A DNA stretch of 37,109 nt from Vulcanimicrobiia bacterium (GTDB lineage Bacteria; Vulcanimicrobiota; Vulcanimicrobiia; Vulcanimicrobiales; Vulcanimicrobiaceae). The number at the start of each line of letters is the position of its first letter. Positions within the stretch are counted from its first letter, which is position 1. This document shows, one piece after another, positions 14,566 through 22,347 of this stretch. The DNA lies in NCBI GenBank assembly GCA_024281075.1, contig JAMXLK010000076.1:1-37109 (forward strand). The letters are read 5' to 3'. Made by a program: the position numbers and the translations under genes. Below the pieces are notes generated by a model. It did not search any database and had not been told where the DNA came from. It worked only from the letters and a program-made list of their open reading frames with translations.

Positions 14566-16867
14566 TGTCGTCCACAAACGGAAACTGCGGATGCCGCCGT
14601 TTCGCACCGAGGCGATAACCGCCGCCGTCGCAATCGAGAATCTTCCACATCGCCATGAGCGGCAGCGAGCGCTCGACCATGGCGCGCGCGTTCCGGCGCA
14701 GCTCCGGATCGACGAAGAGCTGCGGCGGCAGCGTCGCGAGCAACGCTTGGACGCCCGCCACGGCTTCTTGCGTCGAAAATAAATCGACGCGATTCTGAAG
14801 CCAAACGGCGAGCAGTTGGCTCGTCGTCACCGGGCGGATCGCGGCGAGCGTCCGCGTCAGCCGCGTCATCCACGGCTCGGGTCCATCGGGCAATCGCTCG
14901 ACGCGGTACAGCATCGAGAAACGCTTTGAGACGAATGGGTCGTAACTCACGCCGAACAGATAGATCGTCGCCAGCGGCGCGAGGCGCTCGATCACGCCGC
15001 GCATCGGCATCATCCGGCCGTCGGTCGTATAGTGACCTTCGGGCGTGAGATAAAACGTCGCACCGCGCCGCAGCGTTGCTTCCATGCGCGCGAGATCGCT
15101 TTCGACATAGGCTCGCGTTTCGTCGAGAATCTCTCGGCGATACGGTTCGAGCACCGTCGACGCTTTGACGACGCGATGGGCCTGTGCAAAAAGGTCGCGA
15201 CGCCAAAGATCCGACGTTTTCGTTCCGGGCGGAAACCGCGACGCGATGCGCTCGTCGAAGACTTCTGATACCAGCAACGGTCCGTGGCGGCGCTGCACGC
15301 TCCACGCAAAGGCGCTCATGCCGCGCGATCCGAGCTCGTTTTCAAGCGGCAGCATCCCGAGCGCGACGAAGAGCGGCCCCGAATTGATGCGGCGCAACAA
15401 AAAGCTGAGCCACGGAATTCGCTCGGCTAGAAAGCCCGGCTCGTACATCCGCCGCGAGCTCGCGGTGAAAACCGGATGGCGCCATGGGCCGCTCTCCACC
15501 GTCGTCGTCGAGACGATCGCCGGCGACTCGAAATCGTGCTGATGATTGGCAACGATGACGGTCGGTCCGCGGCGGCGCGGCAGACGGCCCCAGTGGCGCA
15601 CGCGATAGGCCGTGTGATCCCAAACGTAATTTGCAATTACCGCCGTCGCACGGAGCGGAACTGCCCACATGGATGAGATGGGGCGCCGCCCAGTACGCAG
15701 CACGGCGAGCGACGCCAGCAGAAAACTAAAACCTGAAAGCGCGAAAACGGCCTGATAGCCGCCGCGCGTTCCATGAAAGATTCCGATGAGCCAACCGCCC
15801 ACGATCGGTGCGATCACGTTCGGCACGCTGGTTGCAATATTCCACAGTCCGAAATCGCGTCCGATGTCGCGAAGCTTGGGAATCGCGTCCATCGCCAACG
15901 CCCATCCGCTCGAAATCACGCCGCCGAAGCCGATGCCGAAAAGCACTGCAAAGGGAAGCATCCAGCGCACCTCCGGCACCGCGGCAAATCCGACGGTTGC
16001 GGCGGTGAGCGAGCCGCCCGCGAGCGCGGTGACGATCTTGCGCGGCGCCCGATCGGAGAGCAAACCCAAGACGACGCTCGAGAGCACTGCGCCGCCGATC
16101 GTAGCGAATGCGTAGAGTGCCGTTCCGGCAGACGGATTTGCGACCCTCAGCACGTCGCGAAAATAGAAGAGCACGAACGTCTGCAGCAACGTGAATCCGA
16201 AAAACATCAGCATGCGCGCCGCGAAGACGATGGCGAAGTCGTGCCAATCGCGAATGTGCGCGTGCTCCTCCTCTCCGGCATAGGCGCCCTCGCGAACGGC
16301 GAGCAGCGAAATTCCACCGAGCGCCATCGCGACGCCCGCTGCGAGAAACGTCACCTGCGGGCTCGGCGCGAGCCCCGCAATCGCAAAGCCCACAATGCTT
16401 CCGACGAGGGTCGAGACGCCGCGAATTCCGGAAACCGTGCCCCAATACTGGCGCGGCACCGATTCGGGAAGTATCACTTGATAAGCGCTGAGCGCCACGT
16501 TCGAGCCGAGCGTCGCCATCACGATCAGGAACGCGAAGAGCGGCAGCGTATTGACGTAGGCTAATCCGACGAGCGCCGCGACGTCGATAACGATGCCGAT
16601 CGTAACGAACGAACGCCGGGAACCGCCGCGCCGGCGGCGCGCGTCTGAAAGCCAGCCGCTCAGCGGAGGCACGATCATCGTTGCGAGCGCTGCGACGCTG
16701 GCGAGAGCGGAGAGGACGAAGACGTGGTGTTCCGGGGCCAGACGAACCGTCATCGCCGGCACGGCAATTGCCAATAGCGCCGTGTCCTGGAACGTAATCG
16801 GTATCCAGAGCAAGTTCAACGCGACCCAGCCGCCGACGCGGCGCGCGTGGGATTGGCGGCTTTGCAC
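14438..16867 (-). CDS. MFS transporter fused to a PlsC-like acyltransferase
   Basis: 809 aa from GTG 16867. Residues 1 to about 405 are a 12-helix major facilitator transporter (PPLSGWLSDARRRRGGSRR, LGLLSDRAPRKI, a duplicated layout). From about 430 a glycerolipid acyltransferase domain follows: VIVANHQHDFESP (His442) and YLTPEGHYTTDGRMMPMRG matching the NHX4D and PEG motifs. The motif I acid is Glu447 at the X4 distance, with Asp445 nearer, so the catalytic dyad is atypical. The layout recalls LplT-Aas systems that flip a lysophospholipid inward and re-acylate it. A role in membrane lipid transport and remodelling is inference. The gene sits 9 bases after the lipoprotein stop. Confidence 0.82.
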   Translation of the reverse strand: MQSRQSHARRVGGWVALNLLWIPITFQDTALLAIAVPAMTVRLAPEHHVFVLSALASVAALATMIVPPLSGWLSDARRRRGGSRRSFVTIGIVIDVAALVGLAYVNTLPLFAFLIVMATLGSNVALSAYQVILPESVPRQYWGTVSGIRGVSTLVGSIVGFAIAGLAPSPQVTFLAAGVAMALGGISLLAVREGAYAGEEEHAHIRDWHDFAIVFAARMLMFFGFTLLQTFVLFYFRDVLRVANPSAGTALYAFATIGGAVLSSVVLGLLSDRAPRKIVTALAGGSLTAATVGFAAVPEVRWMLPFAVLFGIGFGGVISSGWALAMDAIPKLRDIGRDFGLWNIATSVPNVIAPIVGGWLIGIFHGTRGGYQAVFALSGFSFLLASLAVLRTGRRPISSMWAVPLRATAVIANYVWDHTAYRVRHWGRLPRRRGPTVIVANHQHDFESPAIVSTTTVESGPWRHPVFTASSRRMYEPGFLAERIPWLSFLLRRINSGPLFVALGMLPLENELGSRGMSAFAWSVQRRHGPLLVSEVFDERIASRFPPGTKTSDLWRRDLFAQAHRVVKASTVLEPYRREILDETRAYVESDLARMEATLRRGATFYLTPEGHYTTDGRMMPMRGVIERLAPLATIYLFGVSYDPFVSKRFSMLYRVERLPDGPEPWMTRLTRTLAAIRPVTTSQLLAVWLQNRVDLFSTQEAVAGVQALLATLPPQLFVDPELRRNARAMVERSLPLMAMWKILDCDGGGYRLGAKRRHPQFPFVDDIIAHQVRFFEQTIENAVYAPGGRSERARIRRDEVAPTAERRL

Positions 16868-16876
16868 TACGATGCG

Positions 16877-17557
16877 TTACTGCTTAACGGCGTCGATGAG
16901 CACGATCCCGCGACCGCCAAAATCACGCAACTCGTCGAGCGCCGCGACCGCAGCGCCGATCGGCGTGTCGGGATTCGTTGCCTCCGTAATTGAAAAGCCC
17001 GTCTGTTTTTTTGCCTGCGCATCGATGGGTTCCCGAAGCATGCTCGGCATGTGTTTAAATCGGCCGATCAGGCCAAGCATCGGTCCGGCTTTTTCATCGA
17101 GCGTCTGCGGATCGACGACCATGACGACCACGCCGTGACGTTTACCCGCTTCGGTTCCTTCGAACGCGACGAAATCGACGCCGAGCTGACGCGTATGGGT
17201 GCGGACGGCTTCCACGCCGTTGCCCGTGACGGCGACCCGGAAGCCGGGCGGGGGGTCGTTACCCAAGCCTTCGAGCCACGCTTCGAGCGCCGGCATGAAG
17301 GCTTGCGTGCCGGCGACGACGTCGTGGCCGTCGTACGTGCCTGCTCCCTGGCCAAGCACCGCACTATCGCCGAGTCCCGGCCGCTTTGAGATCGTCGTGC
17401 GCCATTCGCGCGCCGAAAGAACCTCGGCGCCGCCGAAGAGCGGGAACGCGATCGGATCGCTCACTTTAGGTGCGGGAGCGCCGCTCGTACCGCGGTTCCC
17501 ATTGGAACACGCAACGAGAAACGCGAAGATGGCGGCCGCAGCGAGGCATAAACGCAT
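16877..17557 (-). CDS. Lipoprotein of unknown function (226 aa)
   Basis: From ATG 17557 the product starts MRLCLAAAAIFAFLVACSNG, a clear lipoprotein signal; an ATG 11 codons earlier would lengthen the n-region only. The mature part holds PIAFPLFGGAEVLSAREWRT, VAVTGNGVEAVRTHTRQLGV and a GVVVMVVDPQTLDEKAGPML segment. The C-terminus is GGRGIVLIDAVKQ. No family is recognised and no catalytic motif stands out. Its first 29 bases overlap, head to head, the start of the tryptophan dioxygenase gene. It probably shares a transcript with the MFS-acyltransferase gene 9 bases downstream. Confidence 0.7.
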   Translation of the reverse strand: MRLCLAAAAIFAFLVACSNGNRGTSGAPAPKVSDPIAFPLFGGAEVLSAREWRTTISKRPGLGDSAVLGQGAGTYDGHDVVAGTQAFMPALEAWLEGLGNDPPPGFRVAVTGNGVEAVRTHTRQLGVDFVAFEGTEAGKRHGVVVMVVDPQTLDEKAGPMLGLIGRFKHMPSMLREPIDAQAKKQTGFSITEATNPDTPIGAAVAALDELRDFGGRGIVLIDAVKQ

Positions 17558-18380
17558 CACGCCCGAGGCGTTCGAGGAGAAGCTCGACACCCCCCGTAAG
17601 GGTTGGCAGGTGTCCCTTTCGTACGGTAGTTACCTCAAGGTGGACGAGCTGCTCGACCTTCAGCGGCCGCTTTCGAAACCACGGCATCACGACGAGATGC
17701 TCTTCATTATCATTCACCAAGTCTACGAACTGTGGTTCAAACAGCTGCTCCACGAAGTCGATGCGACGATGGCCGCGCTCGACCGCGACGACCTGTTGCG
17801 CGTCGCGAAGCACTTTCGGCGCATCCACGCGATCCAGCGGCTCATCGAGCAGCAGGTCGACATCCTCGAGACGATGACGCCGCAAGAGTTCAATCAGTTC
17901 CGTGACAACCTCAACCCGGCGAGCGGTTTTCAATCGGTTCAGTTTCGCGAGCTCGAGTTCGCCTGCGGCGTGCGGCGAACCGATCTTATGCGCTGGATCG
18001 AACTCGGCGACTCGCAACGCGCGCGGCTGGACCGCCGTCTAAGCGAACCGTCGCTCTACGATCGGGTCAAGTCACTGCTCGCGCGACGCGGCTTTCCGGT
18101 CGGTACGAGTGACGAACTCGTCGAGACGTACCGGCAGATTTATTCACACGAATCGCAAAACTACGATCTCTATCTGCTGCTCGAAGATCTCATCGAGTTC
18201 GACGAGCGCTTTTTGCTGTGGCGCGGACGCCACGTTCGCATGGTCGAGCGCATGATCGGCCAAAAGATCGGAACGGGAGGTTCTCCCGGCGCGCGTTATC
18301 TCGAGGGCACGCTCGCGCATCGCTTCTTCCCCGAGCTCTGGGAAGTTCGTACCTATCTTGGAAGCGGCACGTACGCATGA
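17529..18380 (+). CDS. kynA: Tryptophan 2,3-dioxygenase
   Basis: A heme enzyme that opens the indole ring of L-tryptophan to N-formylkynurenine. The 283-aa product contains the family core: VSLSYGSYLKVDELLDLQRP, HHDEMLFIIIHQVYELWFKQ (active-site His and substrate-contacting aromatic residues), FRDNLNPASGFQSVQFRELE (carboxylate-binding Arg) and RGRHVRMVERMIGQKIGTGG (the heme-ligand His region and the GTGGS loop), then FFPELWEVRTYL. The frame is open further upstream but the extension is antisense to the lipoprotein; ATG 17529 gives the usual length. It overlaps the next gene as ATGA. No kynurenine formamidase gene is in the window. Confidence 0.93.
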   Translation: MAAAARHKRITPEAFEEKLDTPRKGWQVSLSYGSYLKVDELLDLQRPLSKPRHHDEMLFIIIHQVYELWFKQLLHEVDATMAALDRDDLLRVAKHFRRIHAIQRLIEQQVDILETMTPQEFNQFRDNLNPASGFQSVQFRELEFACGVRRTDLMRWIELGDSQRARLDRRLSEPSLYDRVKSLLARRGFPVGTSDELVETYRQIYSHESQNYDLYLLLEDLIEFDERFLLWRGRHVRMVERMIGQKIGTGGSPGARYLEGTLAHRFFPELWEVRTYLGSGTYA

Positions 18381-19516
18381 AGCGCGACGAGTTTCCGATT
18401 CTCGCAGATTCGACGTATCTGGTCAGTCACTCGATGGGCGCGGCGCCGCGAGGCTCGCGGGATGCGCTTGCAAGGTATTGGGAAGAATGGGCTGCGGACG
18501 GCCCCGAGGCATGGGAACGCTGGCTGCCGCGCATCGCCGAGATCGCCGATGGAATCGGCGCGCTCGTGGGCGCACCCCCCGGAACGTGCTTTTTAGGACC
18601 CAACGTGTCGGTGCTGCAGGCGGCCGTCGCCAGCTGTATCGATTTCCGGCGCGATCGTAATGAAGTCGTTTACGAATCGCTGCAGTTCCCGTCGCTCACA
18701 TATGTGTGGCGTGAGTGGGAGCGCTTCGGCGCGGTCGTGCGCATCGCGCAATCCGACGATGGCCGCACGGTTCCGACCGAACGCATCACCGACGCCATTA
18801 CGGAAAAGACTGCAATCGCCGTTCTGTCGCACGCCTATTACGTTTCCGGCGCCATCGCCGACGTGCGCGCGATTCAGCGCCACTGCCGCAGCGTCGGAGC
18901 GCTGCTATGCGTCGACGCCTATCAAACGACGGGCGTGTATCCCTACGACGTCACCGCCTGGGATCTCGATCTCGTGACCGGCGGGTCGCACAAATGGCTC
19001 TGCGGCGGCGCGGGCTGCGGTTGGCTTTACGTCAAGCCGTCGCTGCTCGGACGCTTCGCGCCTGCGGTCACCGGATGGATGGCGCACGCCCGACCGTTTG
19101 CCTTCGAAGCGGCGCCGATGGAACACGCGCCGTCGATGTACCGTTTCGGCAATGGAACGCCGTCGATCCCGGCATACATGGCGGCGCAGCCGGGGCATCG
19201 GGCCATCGCATCGGTAGGCATCCCGCGCATTCGCGAGCACAACGTTCGCCTAACGCAAAAGATCGCGGCGATGGCACTCGAACGCGGTCTACGCGTGAAC
19301 TCGCCGCTGGAGCCGGAGCGGCGGACCGGCTGGATCGGCATCGACTTTGACGGCGCCGATGCGGCGTGCCGGCGCTTGATCGAGCGCCGCGTCTTCGTGG
19401 ATTACCGGCCCGGTTGCGGCATTCGGGTGGGGCCGCACTTCTACACCGAGGATGCGGAGATTGACGAATTCTTTCGAGTCCTCGAATCCGTCTCGCGAGC
19501 CGCCGTGTCACCCTAA
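18377..19516 (+). CDS. kynU: Kynureninase-like PLP enzyme (aminotransferase class V fold)
   Basis: 379 aa from ATG 18377, coupled (ATGA) to tryptophan dioxygenase. The N-terminus YLVSHSMGAAPRGSRDALAR followed by a Trp-rich helix matches kynureninases (SNSLG-xxP pattern). The PLP-binding Lys206 lies in TGGSHKWLCGG, and VDAYQTTGVYP carries the Asp that contacts the PLP ring nitrogen. The C-terminus (FVDYRPGCGIRVGPHFYTED) is the typical Arg-containing end. Kynureninase splits kynurenine to anthranilate and alanine, which fits the neighbour. The protein is shorter than the 410-aa classical enzyme, so another class V beta-lyase is possible. I adopt the kynU name mainly on context plus the N-terminal motif. 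Confidence 0.78.
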   Translation: MKRDEFPILADSTYLVSHSMGAAPRGSRDALARYWEEWAADGPEAWERWLPRIAEIADGIGALVGAPPGTCFLGPNVSVLQAAVASCIDFRRDRNEVVYESLQFPSLTYVWREWERFGAVVRIAQSDDGRTVPTERITDAITEKTAIAVLSHAYYVSGAIADVRAIQRHCRSVGALLCVDAYQTTGVYPYDVTAWDLDLVTGGSHKWLCGGAGCGWLYVKPSLLGRFAPAVTGWMAHARPFAFEAAPMEHAPSMYRFGNGTPSIPAYMAAQPGHRAIASVGIPRIREHNVRLTQKIAAMALERGLRVNSPLEPERRTGWIGIDFDGADAACRRLIERRVFVDYRPGCGIRVGPHFYTEDAEIDEFFRVLESVSRAAVSP

Positions 19517-19519
19517 ATT

Positions 19520-20872
19520 ATGGACGCGACCGCGATGATCGTCGACCATACCCGAATTGGCGCCGCATTCCGGCGCCTTTCGATTCCGGTTGCCATTCAG
19601 ATTCTCGGCGATCAGCTGCTCGGCACCGTCGATACGATCGCGATCGGCAGCATGGGTTTCGTCGCGCTCGCCGGTGCGACCGCCGCAAACACCATCGCGA
19701 TCGCGGTTCTCTTTCTCGCATCGGGATTCTTATTGGGCATGTCGATTCTGGCGGCACAGCGCGTCGGTGCGGGTGACGTCGACGGTTTCGCGCGCACCGT
19801 TCGAGCCGGCGTCGCCGTCCCGATGCTCGTCGCCGTGCTGGCGTTCGCGGCGAGCCTCGCGGGCGCGGGTCCGTCGATTCACGCGCTGGTTGGCGCGCTG
19901 CCGACGGCGCACGCGAGCGCGATTTATTTAATCTTGCGCTGCGCCGCAATGATCCCAATCGTCATTTCGGGCACGCTGATCGTCGGCTTAGGCGCCGCGG
20001 GAAACCGTCAGCTTGGCATCTTGGTGCTCGTCGTCGTCAACCTGATCCACATTCCGCTTTTACTCATGCTCGGGCTGGGCTGGTGGACGCATCATCCGTA
20101 CGGCATCGTTGGCGCGGGAATTTCGTCGCTGCTTTCGGAGACGATCGCGGCGACGTATGCGATCGTATACACGGTGCGCCGTCCGGAGTATCGCATCTTT
20201 GCCAATCGCGAAATCTCGTGGCCGCTGGCGAAGCGGTGCGCGAACCTCGGACTGCCCGAAGCGATCTTTCTGCTCGGCGTTACGGTTCCCGACATCGTTA
20301 TCGTCGCGCTGCTCGCGCCGCTCGGCGCGATCGTGGTCGCCGCATTCCGCGCGCTCAACGTCGTTTCCGACCTGACGTTTGTGGTTCCCAGCCCGCTGCA
20401 GAGCGCAACCCAAGTCGTTATCGGGCAACGGCTGGGTGCACGCGATCCGGCGGGCGCGCGTTGGTTCTTCGAACGCGCGTTGCGCATTTCGTTGATCGTC
20501 ACGACGATCACGGGCGCGATCGTTGCGGTCTTTGCGTGGCCGCTTGCATACGTTTTCACGCTCGATGCCGCCGTTGCGTCGATCGCGGCGCTTCCGCTCG
20601 CGCTGCACATGGTGACGCTGCCGCTCAAAGGCTGGGCAATGGTCTCGCTCTCGCCAATTCGCGCTTCGGGCGATACGCGTTTTTCCATGACCGTCGGCCT
20701 CATCTGCAGCGCGCTGGTGATTCCGCTGGCGTGGGTGGGAATCGAACGGCTCCACCTCGGTCTCTATAGCGTCGCGCTCGGCTGGATCGCGGCGTGGGCC
20801 ACACGCGCGCTGCTCACGCAGTGGAAACTGCGCGATGGTGAGTGGATGCGGCGGGCTCCCCTGGCGGCGTAG
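19520..20872 (+). CDS. MATE-family multidrug/metabolite exporter
   Basis: 450 aa, about 12 membrane helices in two halves, each starting with the MATE pattern (LSIPVAIQILGDQLLGTVDT with AIGSMG in the first half; LGLPEAIFLLGVTVPDIVIV in the second). FVVPSPLQSATQVVIGQRLG matches the conserved loop of the second half. Such proteins export organic cations or small metabolites with Na+ or H+. It begins three bases after the kynureninase-like gene, so export of a kynurenine-pathway product is possible but unproven. Length is normal. Confidence 0.88.
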   Translation: MDATAMIVDHTRIGAAFRRLSIPVAIQILGDQLLGTVDTIAIGSMGFVALAGATAANTIAIAVLFLASGFLLGMSILAAQRVGAGDVDGFARTVRAGVAVPMLVAVLAFAASLAGAGPSIHALVGALPTAHASAIYLILRCAAMIPIVISGTLIVGLGAAGNRQLGILVLVVVNLIHIPLLLMLGLGWWTHHPYGIVGAGISSLLSETIAATYAIVYTVRRPEYRIFANREISWPLAKRCANLGLPEAIFLLGVTVPDIVIVALLAPLGAIVVAAFRALNVVSDLTFVVPSPLQSATQVVIGQRLGARDPAGARWFFERALRISLIVTTITGAIVAVFAWPLAYVFTLDAAVASIAALPLALHMVTLPLKGWAMVSLSPIRASGDTRFSMTVGLICSALVIPLAWVGIERLHLGLYSVALGWIAAWATRALLTQWKLRDGEWMRRAPLAA

Positions 20873-20876
20873 CTCC

Positions 20877-21037
20877 GACTAATCCATCGCCTGGGCCTCG
20901 GCGACTCGGACGCTCGTCGCCCATGTCCTGTGGGCTCCTGCTCCACCGCTTTCCCGCAACACCAATGGAGGTACGACATCCTGTCTTTTGCGGGAAAGTC
21001 GGAGGCCTCGCTGCGAGGCCCAGGCGATGGATTAGTC
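20877..21037. repeat. 161-base nested inverted repeat in the MATE/MgtE-like gap
   Basis: Positions 20877-20900 and 21014-21037 are perfect 24-base inverted copies (outer arm begins GACTAATCCATCGCC). Inside them, 20949-20959 (CTTTCCCGCAA) and 20988-20998 form a second perfect 11-base stem. A third short stem, 21004-21010 with 21014-21020, would compete with the outer arm. No target-site duplication, long T-tract or ORF with coding character is seen. It could be a MITE-like or REP-like mobile repeat, or a structured RNA or terminator after the MATE gene. It fills most of the 188-base gap. Confidence 0.85.
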
Positions 21038-21046
21038 AGACCGTTC

Positions 21047-21052
21047 TAAAAT
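21047..21052 (+). promoter_or_regulatory. Candidate -10 box upstream of the MgtE-like gene
   Basis: TAAAAT lies 8 bases before the ATG at 21061 and just outside the inverted repeat. There is no Shine-Dalgarno sequence in between, which again suggests a leaderless transcript. No clear -35 is visible. Confidence 0.35.
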
Positions 21053-21060
21053 AACGAAGT

Positions 21061-22347
21061 ATGGCGTTCACCGAGGGCTTCATCTCCGAGCTGGTCGGCC
21101 GCCGGGCGACGATCGACGACCGTCCCATCGGCAAGGTGGCCGACTTTGTCGTCGGCAAGCCCGACGCCGTCTTTCCTCAGGTGGACGGCTTGGTCATCAA
21201 GACGCCGCAGGGACTTCGTTTCGCACCCATTGAGACCGTTGCGGACGTCGACCGCGACGGAAACGTCGCGCTGACCATCGCGCCGAGCGAACCGGCCCCG
21301 CCCGAACAACAAGAGCTCTACCTCGTCGCCGATCTGCTCGACAAACAGATCGTCGACGTCGACGGTCGCAAGGTCGTACGCATCAACGACATCGAGGTTG
21401 CCAACACCGGCGGACGGCTGCGCGTCGTCGCGGCCGACGTCAGCTTAGCCGGCCTTCTTCGGCGGCTCGGGCTACGTTCGTTCGGCAAACGCTGGCTTTC
21501 GCGCATCGGTACCTTGCCGCGCTCGATGATCGCTTGGGATTCCGTCGCGCCGATTCGCGAGGTCAATCCGTCGCAGGTGCAGCTCTCGGTCAAACAGAGC
21601 CGGCTCGCGCGGCTGCATCCTTCTGAGCTCGCCGAAATCATCGGCGATCTCTCGTCGCGCGAAGCGCTCGCCGTCGTCGGGCAGCTCGACGACGAGACCG
21701 CCGCGGACGCGTTCGAGCATCTCGATACCGAAACGCGAAAGAGCCTGATCGAAGATATCGGCACCGAGCGTGCCGCCGACATCATCGAAGAGATGGACGC
21801 CGACGACGCAGCCGATCTGCTCGCGGAGCTTCCGGAAGAGCAGCAGTCGCAGCTGCTTGCGGAAATGAACGCCTATACCGCCGGCGAGCTGCGCGAGCTC
21901 GTCAAGTATCCCGAGGATACCGCCGGCGGCATGATGACGACCGATTACGTCTGGATCTATCCGCATCGCACGACGGAAGCGACGATCCGCAAAATTCGCG
22001 AGATCGCGCCAGCTTCGGAGTTCATCTATTATCTCTACGTCTTGGACAAAGACGACCATCTTCTCGGCACGCTATCGCTGCGCACGCTCTTGCTTGCGCT
22101 GCCGACCGCCTTCATCGATCGCATCATGAAGACGGATCTCATCACCGTCGATCCGCTCACCCCGGCGGTCGACGTTGCCTCCACGATTGCAAAGTACGAT
22201 TTACTCGCGGCGCCGGTGGTGGACGACGACGGCAAGATGCTCGGCATCGTGACCGTCGACGACGCCATCGACGCGATCATGCCGGAAGACGTAATCAAGA
22301 AGCTTCCGCGCGTGCGGCGGCATCATCCGCGCCACATCGCGTCGTGA
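21061..22347 (+). CDS. Soluble PRC-barrel / MgtE_N / CBS protein without the channel domain
   Basis: 428 aa, no membrane helices. Residues 1-85 and about 85-165 look like two PRC-barrel domains (RRATIDDRPIGKVADFVVGK; LVADLLDKQIVDVDGRKVVR). Residues 190-290 are an MgtE N-domain superhelix (LARLHPSELAEIIGDLSSRE, MDADDAADLLAELPEEQQSQ). Residues 295-420 are a CBS pair (TAGGMMTTDYVWIYP, MKTDLITVDPLTPAVDVAST). The MgtE transmembrane channel is missing, so this is not itself a Mg2+ channel. It resembles cytosolic magnesium/nucleotide sensors associated with metal transporters. Its stop overlaps the regulator downstream (GTGA), implying co-expression. Confidence 0.85.
   Translation: MAFTEGFISELVGRRATIDDRPIGKVADFVVGKPDAVFPQVDGLVIKTPQGLRFAPIETVADVDRDGNVALTIAPSEPAPPEQQELYLVADLLDKQIVDVDGRKVVRINDIEVANTGGRLRVVAADVSLAGLLRRLGLRSFGKRWLSRIGTLPRSMIAWDSVAPIREVNPSQVQLSVKQSRLARLHPSELAEIIGDLSSREALAVVGQLDDETAADAFEHLDTETRKSLIEDIGTERAADIIEEMDADDAADLLAELPEEQQSQLLAEMNAYTAGELRELVKYPEDTAGGMMTTDYVWIYPHRTTEATIRKIREIAPASEFIYYLYVLDKDDHLLGTLSLRTLLLALPTAFIDRIMKTDLITVDPLTPAVDVASTIAKYDLLAAPVVDDDGKMLGIVTVDDAIDAIMPEDVIKKLPRVRRHHPRHIAS

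Noticed and set aside
20877-21037. Inverted repeat as a simple rho-independent terminator of the MATE gene
   Set aside because: The arms are 113 bases apart and no T-run follows; a plain terminator would be a compact hairpin.
21061-22347. Calling this gene a magnesium channel MgtE
   Set aside because: The protein has no hydrophobic membrane helices; only the cytosolic sensory domains are present.
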